This document shows, in pieces, positions 19,468 to 27,953 of a DNA stretch of 45,463 bases. Every line of letters begins with the position of its first letter. Position 1 is the first letter of the stretch. Position numbers and translations under genes: made by a program. This DNA comes from Chthoniobacteraceae bacterium (GTDB taxonomy: Bacteria > Verrucomicrobiota > Verrucomicrobiia > Chthoniobacterales > Chthoniobacteraceae), in assembly GCA_947449735.1 (NCBI GenBank), contig CANFTB010000008.1, forward strand, positions 68,071-113,533, given 5' to 3'. A model generated the notes under the pieces. That model had not been told where the DNA came from, made no database searches, and worked only from the letters and a program-made list of their open reading frames with translations.

Positions 19468-20124
19468 TTAGCGATGGCAACCGGCGCAGTTCTTGACCGG
19501 AGGATTCACGTGCCACTTTTCTACCAGTTCGGCACCGATTTCTTTCTGGGTCTTCCCTTCGGCGGGAACCCAATCCAGATTCGTTACTTCCGCCACGGGC
19601 CGAACAAATTCCTCTGGATTCCGATGGCAGTTCAAGCACCATGCCATCGAATGGGACTCGGCATGGGAAACAACCTCCATTTCGTTAACCTTCCCGTGGC
19701 AACTGACGCAGCTGACACCCCGGTTGACGTGTACCGAGTGGTGGAAGTAGGCGTGCTCCGGGGTCTTGTGGATCTGCACCCATTCGATAGGCTTGCCCGT
19801 CTGCCAAGAATCTCGGACAGGCTGAAGCTTCGGATTTTCCCGCTGAATCTGGGAATGGCAATTCATGCAGACCTGCGTCGTCGGGATATTGGAATAGGCG
19901 GACGTCTCGACGAAGGAATGGCAGTAGCGACAGTCCATGCCAAGTTGGCCGGAGTGAATCTTGTGCGAAAACGGTACCGGTTGCGCAGGCTGGTAACCGA
20001 CGCGCATGTACTCCGGATTCATGTAGTACAAAAATGCTGCGCTGACGCCCCCGCCAAGGACGATCAGACAGAATGCGATTTTGAGAGGGAGCCAGTTGCT
20101 CCAACGTGGAAAGATGTTCGCCAT
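19468..20124 (-). CDS. actA: Alternative complex III subunit ActA, pentaheme cytochrome c
   Basis: The 218-residue protein has one N-terminal membrane helix (about residues 12-33) and five CxxCH heme sites: CRYCH, CMNCH, CVSCH, CLNCH and CAGCH, the last near the C-terminus. This number and size match ActA of alternative complex III. Conserved parts are PVPFSHKIHSGQLGMDC and THQVC-like IPTTQVCMNCHS. It is the first gene of the respiratory run; a perfect CRP-type palindrome lies about 110 bases upstream. There is no strong ribosome-binding site at the ATG. Confidence 0.96.
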   Translation of the reverse strand: MANIFPRWSNWLPLKIAFCLIVLGGGVSAAFLYYMNPEYMRVGYQPAQPVPFSHKIHSGQLGMDCRYCHSFVETSAYSNIPTTQVCMNCHSQIQRENPKLQPVRDSWQTGKPIEWVQIHKTPEHAYFHHSVHVNRGVSCVSCHGKVNEMEVVSHAESHSMAWCLNCHRNPEEFVRPVAEVTNLDWVPAEGKTQKEIGAELVEKWHVNPPVKNCAGCHR

Positions 20125-20232
20125 GCGACGGTTGTATTCTTAACGTTAATAGTGACGAGCACGCTGGAAGACCATACGTCTGGATCTCAATTGGGGATCA
20201 ATTCAATGCAACCGGGGCTGACTAATCAAGCG

Positions 20233-20256
20233 AGATTGTGAAATTTTTCACAATCT
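20233..20256. promoter_or_regulatory. Perfect 24-base palindrome, CRP/FNR-type operator upstream of actA
   Basis: Two perfect 11-base arms (AGATTGTGAAA and TTTCACAATCT) flank two bases. The core is TGTGA-N6-TCACA, the consensus of CRP-type regulators, and the related FNR group binds similar half-sites. It lies about 109 bases before the actA start and 97 bases after the rhomboid-like gene, on the transcription side of the respiratory run. The lack of a T-run makes a terminator unlikely. The regulator itself is not in this window. Confidence 0.7.
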
Positions 20257-20300
20257 GAAGCGGCTTTCTCCTGTAAACGGTGCACGCTTCCTCTAATCCG

Positions 20301-20321
20301 TGTCTTAAGGAACTTGAGACA
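20301..20321. repeat. Imperfect inverted repeat behind the rhomboid-like gene
   Basis: Positions 20301-20309 and 20313-20321 form 9-base arms with one mismatch around a three-base loop. The repeat sits in the 229-base gap (20125-20353) between the rhomboid-like gene and actA, about 33 bases after the stop. It could be a weak 3' end for that gene; no T-run follows. Apart from this and the CRP-type palindrome, I see nothing else in the gap. Confidence 0.3.
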
Positions 20322-20353
20322 AACGAAGCTCCGCACAACGCCGCGCCATTCCG

Positions 20354-21151
20354 CTAACGCTTGGTTCCTGCCGCCAGACCCCCCGGCAGGTGATCCGAAC
20401 AATATTCTTCGCCGTCTTTTGCCACCCTGAAGTCCAATTCGGGCGAACTTACCTCCGTGCGGCTGCAAACGCTGCAGCTGTGCAGCGTCTCTTCAGGAGC
20501 ATTAGCCTCCTCAAACTCAGCCTTTCGCACAGCCTGCTCCGAACGGCGGCGGCGGCCCTCCAAAAAGGCGGGTCCGAAAAACAGAAGAAAGTTCGTCAGC
20601 GCGGCAAGGACTCCGGCCCGGTAGCCCCAGCTGGAGAAGAGAAGCGAGGGAAGCAGAAAGATGGCATCCAGCCAGGCAAGCCATTTGATTTTCATGGGGA
20701 TCACGAAGAAGAACAGGATCCGCATGTCGGGGTAGAAGGCGGCGAAGGCAAAAACGAGGGAGTTGTTCAGGTGGAGCCCACCGACACTGTGGCCTGAGAG
20801 AAAGGCGGCGGCACTGGTGCCGATCACCCCCAGCAGGTAGTAGAGGTTCAGCTTGAAGGATCCCATCGCCTGCTCGAGCCCATCCCCCAGCCACACCAGA
20901 AACATCAAGTAAAAGGCGGCCCCGATCCAGGAGGGGAAAATCCCCCCGAGGGACGGCACGAAGATGTGGGAGAAAAGCCGCCAAACCTCCCCGCCCATAA
21001 CGGCCTGGGGGTCCATCACTAGGAGGCTCTCGAACCCTGGGCGAACTTGGCACAATACAAATACCAGTCCGTTCAGGATAGCCACGTACCTCAACAAATG
21101 TGGAACGGCTAAATGGCCCAGGCGGCGCTCTGCAGAATCAATCCATCTCAT
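20354..21151 (-). CDS. Rhomboid-like membrane protein with C-terminal zinc-ribbon-like tail
   Basis: The 265-residue protein has about six helices laid out as in rhomboids: a first helix, the long loop VWRLFSHIFVP (rhomboid-type WR motif), and a helix cluster containing GDGLEQAMGSFKLNLYYLLG. Where active rhomboids have GxSG, this one has LNNSLVFAF, and its last helix (RAGVLAALTNFLLFFG) has no catalytic histidine, so proteolysis is unlikely. The C-terminal 45 residues are soluble and include CSVC and a later CSDH, a possible zinc ribbon. The ATG at 21151 is divergent from gcvT with 129 bases between them. Confidence 0.75.
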   Translation of the reverse strand: MRWIDSAERRLGHLAVPHLLRYVAILNGLVFVLCQVRPGFESLLVMDPQAVMGGEVWRLFSHIFVPSLGGIFPSWIGAAFYLMFLVWLGDGLEQAMGSFKLNLYYLLGVIGTSAAAFLSGHSVGGLHLNNSLVFAFAAFYPDMRILFFFVIPMKIKWLAWLDAIFLLPSLLFSSWGYRAGVLAALTNFLLFFGPAFLEGRRRRSEQAVRKAEFEEANAPEETLHSCSVCSRTEVSSPELDFRVAKDGEEYCSDHLPGGLAAGTKR

Positions 21152-21242
21152 GGCGAAGTAATCAGGGGTGGCGGGGGTAACTTCCGCGCACTCCCAAACA
21201 ACATGCCTACAAGCTCCGAAGCAAGGCTGCAACGGCATGGGG

Positions 21243-21270
21243 TTGACACAGACTCCTCCCTCTTTAGCCT
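21243..21270 (+). promoter_or_regulatory. Weak candidate promoter for gcvT
   Basis: A perfect TTGACA box (21243-21248) is followed after 16 bases by TAGCCT (21265-21270), a poor -10 box. It would start transcription only a few bases before the gcvT ATG, giving a nearly leaderless message. The -35 box is good but the -10 is not, so this is only a suggestion. Confidence 0.25.
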
Positions 21271-21280
21271 GCGGGATCTC

Positions 21281-22399
21281 ATGGAGCCCAAACCCAAACT
21301 CACCCCGCTCGCCCCAGTACACGAAGCTGTGGGAGCTCGCATGATGGAATTCGGGGGCTGGTGGATGCCCGTCCAATACAAGGGCATCCTTGACGAACAC
21401 AGGGCGGTCAGATCCGCCGCGGGTCTCTTCGACATCTCCCACATGGGCCAGATTTTTGTGAGCGGCACCGATTCCGAGCATTTCCTTAACACGTTGCTCA
21501 CCAACGATGTCTCGACACTTCTCGACGGCAAGGGTCAATACACCCTCCTTTTGAACAAAGAAGGCGGCGTGATCGACGACCTCCTTCTTTACCGATTGGA
21601 AACGGGTTCGTACCTGCTTCTTGTGAACGCGTCTAAAATCGAGGAGGACTTCGACTGGATCAAGTCTCACGCATCGGGGGACGTTTCGATTGAAAACCAA
21701 AGCGACCTTTGGGCAGGACTCGCTCTACAGGGACCCGAGGCGGCACACATCCTTGCCCGCCTGCTCGGACCGGACGTGCCCCTTCCTTCGCGTAACTCCG
21801 TGAGCAGCCTCGCAATTCCAAACGGTCCCGTGCTTGTGGCCAGAACGGGCTACACGGGAGAGGACGGCTTCGAATGGTTTTGCCCCGCCCAGACCGCCGC
21901 GCTTTGGTGGGATAAAATCTTGGCTTCGGGCTCGGATCTCGGGCTTCTCCCCTGCGGCCTCGGCGCGCGCGACACGCTCCGTCTCGAAGCCGGACTGCCG
22001 CTCAACGGCTCGGACCTCTCCCCTACCCACACCCCTCTTGAAGCGGGGCTTTCCTCCTTCGTGAAACTCGGGAAGGGTCCCTTCAATGGGTCGACTGCTC
22101 TGGAAACACAACTCAAAGGAGGCGTCACCCGGAAACTCGTCGGACTGATGATGCCCGAGAAAACACCGCCGCCGAGGCCGCACTATCCCGTCCTGCACGA
22201 GGGCGTTGTCCTCGGCGAGACCACCAGCGGCTCCCTTTCACCCACGCTTGGCCGCGGCATCGCCATGGCCTACGTTCCCACGGCATGCGCGGAACCCGGC
22301 ACCCAGCTCGAAATCGAAGTGCGCGGGCGGCGCTTCCCTGCAACGGTAGTAAAGCGTCCGATGTACCGCAGACCGCCAGCCTCAGCAGCTCAACACTGA
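21281..22399 (+). CDS. gcvT: Glycine cleavage system T protein (aminomethyltransferase)
   Basis: GcvT transfers the methylene group from the aminomethyl-lipoyl H protein to tetrahydrofolate, releasing ammonia. The 372-residue protein has the conserved start LTPLAPVHEAVGARMMEFGG, WWMPVQYKGILDEHRAVR and AGLFDISHMGQIFVSG, then LTNDVSTLLDGKGQYTLLLN and ARTGYTGEDGFEWF, and in its last third TSGSLSPTLGRGIAMAYVP. The start at 21281 is chosen because family members begin close to the TPL.xLH segment; a longer frame to 21113 would overlap the divergent rhomboid-like gene. gcvH follows after seven bases. Confidence 0.95.
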   Translation: MEPKPKLTPLAPVHEAVGARMMEFGGWWMPVQYKGILDEHRAVRSAAGLFDISHMGQIFVSGTDSEHFLNTLLTNDVSTLLDGKGQYTLLLNKEGGVIDDLLLYRLETGSYLLLVNASKIEEDFDWIKSHASGDVSIENQSDLWAGLALQGPEAAHILARLLGPDVPLPSRNSVSSLAIPNGPVLVARTGYTGEDGFEWFCPAQTAALWWDKILASGSDLGLLPCGLGARDTLRLEAGLPLNGSDLSPTHTPLEAGLSSFVKLGKGPFNGSTALETQLKGGVTRKLVGLMMPEKTPPPRPHYPVLHEGVVLGETTSGSLSPTLGRGIAMAYVPTACAEPGTQLEIEVRGRRFPATVVKRPMYRRPPASAAQH

Positions 22400-22406
22400 A
22401 TTTGCC

Positions 22407-22790
22407 ATGAACATCCCAGCAGACCTACTCTACGCCCCTTCCCACGAATGGCTCCGCAGCAGCGGCGCCTCCGCAACCGTCGGAATCACAGACCATGCGC
22501 AGCATGAACTTTCCGATGTTGTGTACGTTGAACTCCCCAAGGTCGGCGCCACAGTCGAAGCTGGACAGCAGGTCTGCGTGATCGAATCCGTCAAAGCGGC
22601 CAGCGACATCTACTCCCCCGCTTCAGGTATCGTTACTGCGGTGAACGAAAACCTCGGTGGAGATCCCGCTCTGGTGAACAACGACCCTTATGAAAACGGT
22701 TGGATCTTCAAACTGGACCTCGCACCAGATGCTGACCTGTCCGCTCTAAAGACTCCAGAGCAGTACGCGGAACAACTTGGCCAGCACTAG
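22407..22790 (+). CDS. gcvH: Glycine cleavage system H protein (lipoyl carrier)
   Basis: The 127-residue protein carries the lipoate that shuttles the aminomethyl group between the P, T and L proteins. The lipoyl-lysine lies in CVIESVKAASDIYSP (about residue 63). Other hallmarks are HEWLRSSGASATVGITDHAQ near the start and GDPALVNNDPYENGWIFKL. It is seven bases downstream of gcvT. The P-protein gene, commonly next in the operon, is absent: the following 200 bases are non-coding and maf comes next. Confidence 0.97.
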   Translation: MNIPADLLYAPSHEWLRSSGASATVGITDHAQHELSDVVYVELPKVGATVEAGQQVCVIESVKAASDIYSPASGIVTAVNENLGGDPALVNNDPYENGWIFKLDLAPDADLSALKTPEQYAEQLGQH

Positions 22791-22918
22791 CATCCAAGAC
22801 CTCTTCGGCACCCGCTTAACGCAGGCCAACCTTTTAGCCCAAACGCCGAAGTCCTAGAAAAATGGGGATCTCACGCGGGGCCGCCGAGGGCGCGCAGAAA
22901 AGTCATCTAAACGAATAA

Positions 22919-22944
22919 AGCAGAATCATTGATTCCCCTCTGCT
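22919..22944. repeat. Nested inverted repeat before maf
   Basis: AGCAGA (22919-22924) and TCTGCT (22939-22944) enclose a 13-base palindrome GAATCA-T-TGATTC (22923-22935). It lies in the 203-base gap between gcvH and maf (22791-22993), about 50 bases before maf. It could be an operator or a 3' stem for the gcv message. I see nothing else definable in this gap. Confidence 0.3.
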
Positions 22945-22993
22945 GCTCCGTTCCTCCGTGTGAACTTCCGTTTTCGGGTTTAGTTTCGGTGCC

Positions 22994-23605
22994 ATGACTC
23001 AGACCTCTATCCTAGTCTTGGCATCTACTTCGCCGCGGCGCAAAGACCTGCTCCAGTCGCACGGCTTTGCCTTTGAGGTCATCGCCTCGCCAGTCGAAGA
23101 ACTCAACGACCAGTCGCTCGGTCCCCAGAGAATGGTCTCTGAAAACGCCCGGATGAAGGCGCTTCCCGTAGCCGGGGCACATCCTCAACGGGTCGTGCTG
23201 GGAGCCGATACTGTGGTTGCACTTGGCAACCGAATTCTTGGAAAGCCGCGCGATCTGGAGGAAGCCGCGGCGATGCTGGCAGACCTCAACGGAAAAGAGC
23301 ACACCGTGCATTCAGGCGTCTGCATCCTCCACCTCGCGACCGGCAGGGAAACCGTCTTTGTCGAAACCACCCGTGTCCGCTTTCGCAATCTCACCCAGGC
23401 AGAACGCGCCGCCTACCATGCACGCATCCAGCCGCTCGACAAGGCGGGCGCCTACGCCGCGCAGGACGACGAAGGTGCGATCATTGAAAGCTACTCGGGT
23501 TCATTCAGCAATGTCGTGGGGCTCCCCATGGAGGCGCTCCACAAGCACCTTGTTCCCTTTGGTATCCAGCCTCAGGAACCTCCGGCCGAGGCCCCCCTGC
23601 CGTAA
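22994..23605 (+). CDS. maf: Maf-family nucleoside triphosphate pyrophosphatase
   Basis: Maf proteins hydrolyse non-canonical or dTTP/UTP nucleotides to monophosphates and affect septum formation. The 203-residue protein shows the N-terminal signature LASTSPRRKDLLQSHGF, the acidic active-site region GADTVVALGNRILGKP, and DKAGAYAAQDDEGAIIESYSGSF with the terminal NVVGLPMEAL. All hallmark blocks are present and in order. It converges with the helicase gene, whose stop is 11 bases away. Confidence 0.96.
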   Translation: MTQTSILVLASTSPRRKDLLQSHGFAFEVIASPVEELNDQSLGPQRMVSENARMKALPVAGAHPQRVVLGADTVVALGNRILGKPRDLEEAAAMLADLNGKEHTVHSGVCILHLATGRETVFVETTRVRFRNLTQAERAAYHARIQPLDKAGAYAAQDDEGAIIESYSGSFSNVVGLPMEALHKHLVPFGIQPQEPPAEAPLP

Positions 23606-23616
23606 GCTTTTTCGGA

Positions 23617-25638
23617 TTACAGTTTCGAAATCATCGCCAGCATCGCTTCAAAGCGGCTCTTTGCAGACTCCGCGCTCACCGGAGTGTTTTGCATCTGAAC
23701 GAGTGATTTTTGCTCCACGAACTCGGCAGGAAGTTCCTTTGCGAAAGAACTGAGATTGCAGGGCGTGACGCTCCCGAACTTGATCCTCTGCTGGCACCAG
23801 GTAATCGCCAGGTTCCGCTTCGCACGGGTGATCCCCACGTACAACAGCCGTCGTTCCTCGTCCACCGTTCCCTCCATTTTGGAACGGTCGTGAGGGATCA
23901 CGCCTTCCTCGAGCCCGGCGAGATACACGTAAGGAAACTCCAAGCCCTTGGCCGCGTGCAGGGTGATCAGCCACACACCCGAGCCCTTGTCATCCTCGTC
24001 CTCCTCCTCCCGCTCCTGCCGGAGCATCATCTCATCCAAAAAGCCGCGCAACCCTTCCGACGACTTCTCACCATACTCGTCAAAAGACTTCAGAAGGTCC
24101 TTCACATTGTTCTCCCTCGAAAGGCCCTCCTCAGGAGTCTTGCACGTGCGGCGCAAATCCTCGAGATACCCCACCTCCTCGATCATCTCGCGCAGCAGCG
24201 CAGGCTGGTCAGAGAGCGGCTGGTTGAGCAACGTCTCATAGCGGTCCACCAAACCGACAAACGCCTGCACCGCAGTCCGGGAGCGCGTGGTCAATCCCGC
24301 CTGAAACGCCGCGTCCCTAAGCGCATTCCACACGCTGGAGCGCATCCGAGAACTGTGCGCCGTGGCCTGCTCAACAAGCGACGGACTCAATCCCCGGGCA
24401 GGCGTGTTGATGATCCGCAACAGGGACACGTCGTCATCGGTGTTTAGCAAACAACTCGCATAAGCCAGCAGGTCCTTAACCTCCCGCCGGTCAAAAAAGC
24501 TTTTCCCGCCCACCACCTTGTACGGGATCTTGAGCTGCCTCAGCACCTGCTCCACCAGGCGGATCTGGGAGTTCATCCGGAAAAGCACGGCAAAGTCCTC
24601 CCACTTGACCCCCTCCGTCATCTGCAGGTTCTGGATATCGTCCCCGATGAACTGGGCCTCCTGCCGGTCGTCGGGCATCGCAATCAGACGCACCTTGCTC
24701 CCTCCCTCCTGGGCGCTCCAGAGGTTCTTCACGCGCCGGCGGGGATTGTTCCGGATGAGGATGTTAGCCGTCTGAAGAATCGCGTTCGTGGAACGGTAGT
24801 TCTGCTCCAGCTTCACCACCGTGGGATTGGGAAAGTGGCTTTCAAACTCAAGGATGTTGGTCACCTCCGCGCCCCGCCACCCGTAGATGGACTGATCGTC
24901 GTCACCCACGACCGCCACGTTTTTACGCTCGTCGGCAAGCTGGGTGATCAGGCGCAACTGCAGCCGGTTTGTGTCTTGAAACTCGTCCACCATCAAATAG
25001 TGAAACCGGTCCTGCCACTTCCGGCGCACCACCTCGTGCTCCTCCAGCAGCTGAACCGCGAGCAGCAGCAGGTCGTCAAAGTCGACCGCGTTCAAAGTCT
25101 TCAACTCCGCCTGGTACCTGGCAAATACCGCGCCCACAAGGCTTTTCTCCTCGCCGGGCGCGGGCTCGCGCCAGCCGTTGTTCTTCGCTTTCGAGATCAG
25201 GTTTTTCGCCAGATGCGGGTCCAGCTTTTCATCCTGCGCGGCAGTGCGCGTGATGATTTTTTTGATCAACCCCAGCTGGTCCCCCTCGTCGTAAATCGAG
25301 AAGTTATTCTTGTAGCCGAGGTGCTCGATGCCGGAGCGCAAAATCCTGACACAAAGCGCGTGAAACGTGCTCATGAGCACCTTCGACGCGGCGCTTTTCT
25401 CCACCATCGCCGCCAAGCGCTCCCGCATCTCCTTGGCCGCCTTGTTTGTGAACGTCACCGCCAGAATGTTCGACGGACTCACGCCCTCGGAAATCAAATA
25501 GGCCACCCGCGAAGTGATCACGCGCGTCTTGCCAGTCCCCGCGCCAGCAAGGATCAAAAGGGGTCCGTCCGTTGTAAGGACCGCCTTCTGCTGTTCGGGG
25601 TTGAGGTCAAAAAGTCGAAATCCTGCCATCGTAGCCAC
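23617..25638 (-). CDS. UvrD/PcrA-type superfamily 1 DNA helicase
   Basis: The 673-residue protein unwinds DNA 3' to 5' during repair or replication. Motifs in order: LNPEQQKAVLTTDGPLLILA and AGAGTGKTRVIT (Walker A, about residue 32), AVTFTNKAAKEMRERL, VDEFQDTN, VVGDDDQSIYGWRGA, LEQNYRST, TLHAAKGLEFPYVYLAGLEEG and YVGITRAKRNL. The start is GTG at 25638, preceded by GGGAG at six-base spacing; ATG at 25629 would place the same site about 15 bases away and is less likely. Length fits a compact Rep/PcrA-like member. It converges on maf. Confidence 0.95.
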   Translation of the reverse strand: MATMAGFRLFDLNPEQQKAVLTTDGPLLILAGAGTGKTRVITSRVAYLISEGVSPSNILAVTFTNKAAKEMRERLAAMVEKSAASKVLMSTFHALCVRILRSGIEHLGYKNNFSIYDEGDQLGLIKKIITRTAAQDEKLDPHLAKNLISKAKNNGWREPAPGEEKSLVGAVFARYQAELKTLNAVDFDDLLLLAVQLLEEHEVVRRKWQDRFHYLMVDEFQDTNRLQLRLITQLADERKNVAVVGDDDQSIYGWRGAEVTNILEFESHFPNPTVVKLEQNYRSTNAILQTANILIRNNPRRRVKNLWSAQEGGSKVRLIAMPDDRQEAQFIGDDIQNLQMTEGVKWEDFAVLFRMNSQIRLVEQVLRQLKIPYKVVGGKSFFDRREVKDLLAYASCLLNTDDDVSLLRIINTPARGLSPSLVEQATAHSSRMRSSVWNALRDAAFQAGLTTRSRTAVQAFVGLVDRYETLLNQPLSDQPALLREMIEEVGYLEDLRRTCKTPEEGLSRENNVKDLLKSFDEYGEKSSEGLRGFLDEMMLRQEREEEDEDDKGSGVWLITLHAAKGLEFPYVYLAGLEEGVIPHDRSKMEGTVDEERRLLYVGITRAKRNLAITWCQQRIKFGSVTPCNLSSFAKELPAEFVEQKSLVQMQNTPVSAESAKSRFEAMLAMISKL

Positions 25639-25741
25639 AGCAAACTCCCGGACCGGCCGTTTTTCAACCCCGCTTCAAACAAAGCTGCAGCCAGTCACGG
25701 CATTTTCCTACCGCCCACAGAGTCGCGAGCAAGCCGGCTCC

Positions 25742-26494
25742 CTACAACAGGGCGGCGGATTCGGTGTCGATGTAGAGGATTGCCGCCGGGTGCCGGCGCA
25801 GCGCCGAGGCGGGACACCCGCCGTGAACGGGCCCCGACAACGTCTCCTTGACCGCGGACGCCTTCCTCGGTCCGGGCACGATGACGAACATCCGTCCCCC
25901 GGACAAAAGGGCCGGCACAGTCAGAGTGATGGCGGTTTTGGGCACACTGGCGAGATCGGGAAAACAGCCGTCGTTCACCTGCTGCTGACGGCAGGCGAGG
26001 TCCAGTTCGACCACCTTAACGCTCTCAGGATCCTCCAAGTCGGCCGGCGGATCGTTGAATGCCAGATGACCGTTCTCACCGATCCCCGCACACACCACAT
26101 CGATGGGAGCCTCCTTTAAAAGCCGCGTGTAGCGGGCGCACTCCCAGGCGGAGTCCGCCGATTCACCCCGGATTCCATGGAAAACTGCGGGGCGGAGTTG
26201 CGAGAGGACATGCTCCTGCTGGTAATGGCGGAAGCTTGCGGGATGCTCGGCATCAATACCCACGTATTCATCCATGTGGAAAATCTCCACCTTTTCCCAG
26301 TCTATCCCGCAGGCAAGCAGCGCCTTCAAAAAGCCAGTCTGCGATGGTGCGCTAGCTAGAATCACCCGGGCTCGCCCGCGCAAAGCAATCGCCTCGGAGA
26401 TCGCCCGCCCCGCTTCGGCGCCGGCACTCTGATCCATTTCGGCGCGCGTAGCAAAGGAGCGGACTTGGAGGGAATCGACTGAAAATGTCTTCAT
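25742..26494 (-). CDS. NagB-like glucosamine-6-phosphate deaminase/isomerase family protein
   Basis: The 250-residue protein has the sugar-phosphate isomerase fold of NagB: ILASAPSQTGFLKAL, the active-site HMDEYVGIDAEHPASFR, and GIGENGHLAFNDPPADL, which in NagB contains the catalytic Asp, His and Glu. These enzymes convert glucosamine 6-phosphate to fructose 6-phosphate. The ATG at 26494 (MKTFSVDSL) is preferred; one at 26521 is possible. It precedes, on the opposite-order side, no nag genes, but the ceramidase-like gene upstream on the same strand may be co-transcribed, 53 bases away. Substrate is not proven. Confidence 0.85.
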   Translation of the reverse strand: MKTFSVDSLQVRSFATRAEMDQSAGAEAGRAISEAIALRGRARVILASAPSQTGFLKALLACGIDWEKVEIFHMDEYVGIDAEHPASFRHYQQEHVLSQLRPAVFHGIRGESADSAWECARYTRLLKEAPIDVVCAGIGENGHLAFNDPPADLEDPESVKVVELDLACRQQQVNDGCFPDLASVPKTAITLTVPALLSGGRMFVIVPGPRKASAVKETLSGPVHGGCPASALRRHPAAILYIDTESAALL

Positions 26495-26547
26495 CGGATT
26501 AACTGTTTTCGGTTGGAGCATGCTTCTGCAGGCGGGACTGCCCTTGA

Positions 26548-27906
26548 TTACTGGAGCAATTTCCGCATGGCATCGAGCAGAACCGCCTCCGCCTCGGGAG
26601 AGACACTGGAAGAAGTCGGGCCCGTTTCATAGCCACCCTCCGGATACGCGGCGGCGGTACCGATGTAGCCCGGACCGTAGTCCCCGTATGCGGCCATCAT
26701 CACATGCAAGTCGGGGCGCATCGCCTTGGCGTTCAGCTGGTATTCTACAAACAGCTCGCCGGGCAAATGCAGCATCCGGGTTTTTCCAACGCGCAAACAC
26801 GTCACGTCCAGCTGCCGCCCCGCCTTCCACAGCCGGAGCCAGGCAAGCTGGTCGGCAAACGAAATATAACCCTTGGGCGGCGTCGCCCGCAGCTTCCCCA
26901 CAAGCTCCTCATCATCCAGATGCGGGGCGATGGGCAGCCGAACGGGGACGCTTTCCCAGCCGATTTCACCGGGAGTCGCTACGAATTTTTCCGTCTTCTC
27001 GTATGCCTCCCGCATTCCCTGCGCCAGACGCGTCGCGAGAATCATCCGGTTTGCCTGCGCGCCGTCGTTGTATTTGCCGGCCGTGACGTTGCCGCCCGCG
27101 CCGTTGAAGTGCACGTGCAGGGCTCCGTTCAAATCCTGCCCGCGGATGAAGCGCGCAATTCCCGGAAAATCGGGGCTCGGAATACCGAGCCGGTAATAGC
27201 TTTGCGGATGACATGCGTAGGCGCTCAACAGTGCGAGCGGCTTGTCCCCGTTCCAAAAACTCAGCAGCGACACCACCGGGTCGATCACGCCCTCCGGTTC
27301 CTCCCTGATGGCCGGATCCCTCGTCGAACTCGTGCGCGTCGCCCGGATCCGCCCGTCCAAACCCCGGATGCGCCTCTGGCTGGCCACCTCCTTCACCACC
27401 GACTCGCCGTATCCGAAATGCGTCACGGACTGTGCGTTGGGCAGCGCCTCTTGAATTGCAACGGCGGCCCGGCCCAGCACCACCCTTTGAAACTCCCCCT
27501 CAAAGCGGCTGTATCCCTGCACGCCCAGCTCCTTGATGATCTTCTCGGCAGTGAAATCGCAGCCGGGCGCATCGTGCTGGTGAAGGGCATGCACCGCCAC
27601 GCGGTTCGGGACAGTGCCCGCAGCCTTCGCAAGCTCCGCACGAAACGCGTCGTGTCCCTCGTTGGCGATCCCGATCCAGTCCATCGCGCACAACACGACC
27701 GGCTGCCCTGCCCCCAGCAGGACCACTCCCCGGCAACGCAGGGTCAGCTCGTCCAAGCGCTTCACAGGATCATAAGCCATCGCCGACCCCAGCGGCGGCG
27801 TCGCATCCACATCAAATACCGCCAGACGCAGCCCCTCCGCCGCAAACAAACGGAAAGAGGAGAGAAGGAGAACCAGTAAAATCAGAATCCGCGCTTGGTT
27901 TTTCAT
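26548..27906 (-). CDS. Secreted neutral/alkaline ceramidase-like protein
   Basis: The 452-residue protein has a signal peptide ([17 protein letters not shown] to about residue 22). It then follows the pattern of the N-terminal domain of neutral ceramidases: [17 protein letters not shown], a metal-binding-like [22 protein letters not shown] and [19 protein letters not shown] bacteria carry many such secreted proteins of unknown substrate. The start at 27906 gives the signal peptide; a longer frame adds nine residues. It is in line with the large dehydrogenase-cytochrome gene upstream, 47 bases away. Ceramide as substrate is not supported by anything in the window. Confidence 0.8.
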   Translation of the reverse strand: MKNQARILILLVLLLSSFRLFAAEGLRLAVFDVDATPPLGSAMAYDPVKRLDELTLRCRGVVLLGAGQPVVLCAMDWIGIANEGHDAFRAELAKAAGTVPNRVAVHALHQHDAPGCDFTAEKIIKELGVQGYSRFEGEFQRVVLGRAAVAIQEALPNAQSVTHFGYGESVVKEVASQRRIRGLDGRIRATRTSSTRDPAIREEPEGVIDPVVSLLSFWNGDKPLALLSAYACHPQSYYRLGIPSPDFPGIARFIRGQDLNGALHVHFNGAGGNVTAGKYNDGAQANRMILATRLAQGMREAYEKTEKFVATPGEIGWESVPVRLPIAPHLDDEELVGKLRATPPKGYISFADQLAWLRLWKAGRQLDVTCLRVGKTRMLHLPGELFVEYQLNAKAMRPDLHVMMAAYGDYGPGYIGTAAAYPEGGYETGPTSSSVSPEAEAVLLDAMRKLLQ

Positions 27907-27953
27907 GGGGGGGAACGGGGACAGAGATGGCACTGTAACGAACGGAAGGAAAA

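Noticed and set aside
20233..20256. Palindrome as a rho-independent terminator of the rhomboid-like gene
   Set aside because: No T-run follows on the minus strand and the sequence fits an operator consensus exactly.
21152..21280. Possible glycine riboswitch before gcvT
   Set aside because: The 129-base gap shows no two-aptamer layout or typical conserved core; the leader would be too short.
22960..22975. A 14-base string (GTGAACTTCCGTTT) shared with about position 41347
   Set aside because: In 45 kb, one or a few shared 14-mers are expected by chance; no extension beyond the match.
24835..25851. A 338-residue plus-strand open frame opposite the helicase gene
   Set aside because: It is the shadow of the strongly supported UvrD-type helicase; no recognisable motifs.
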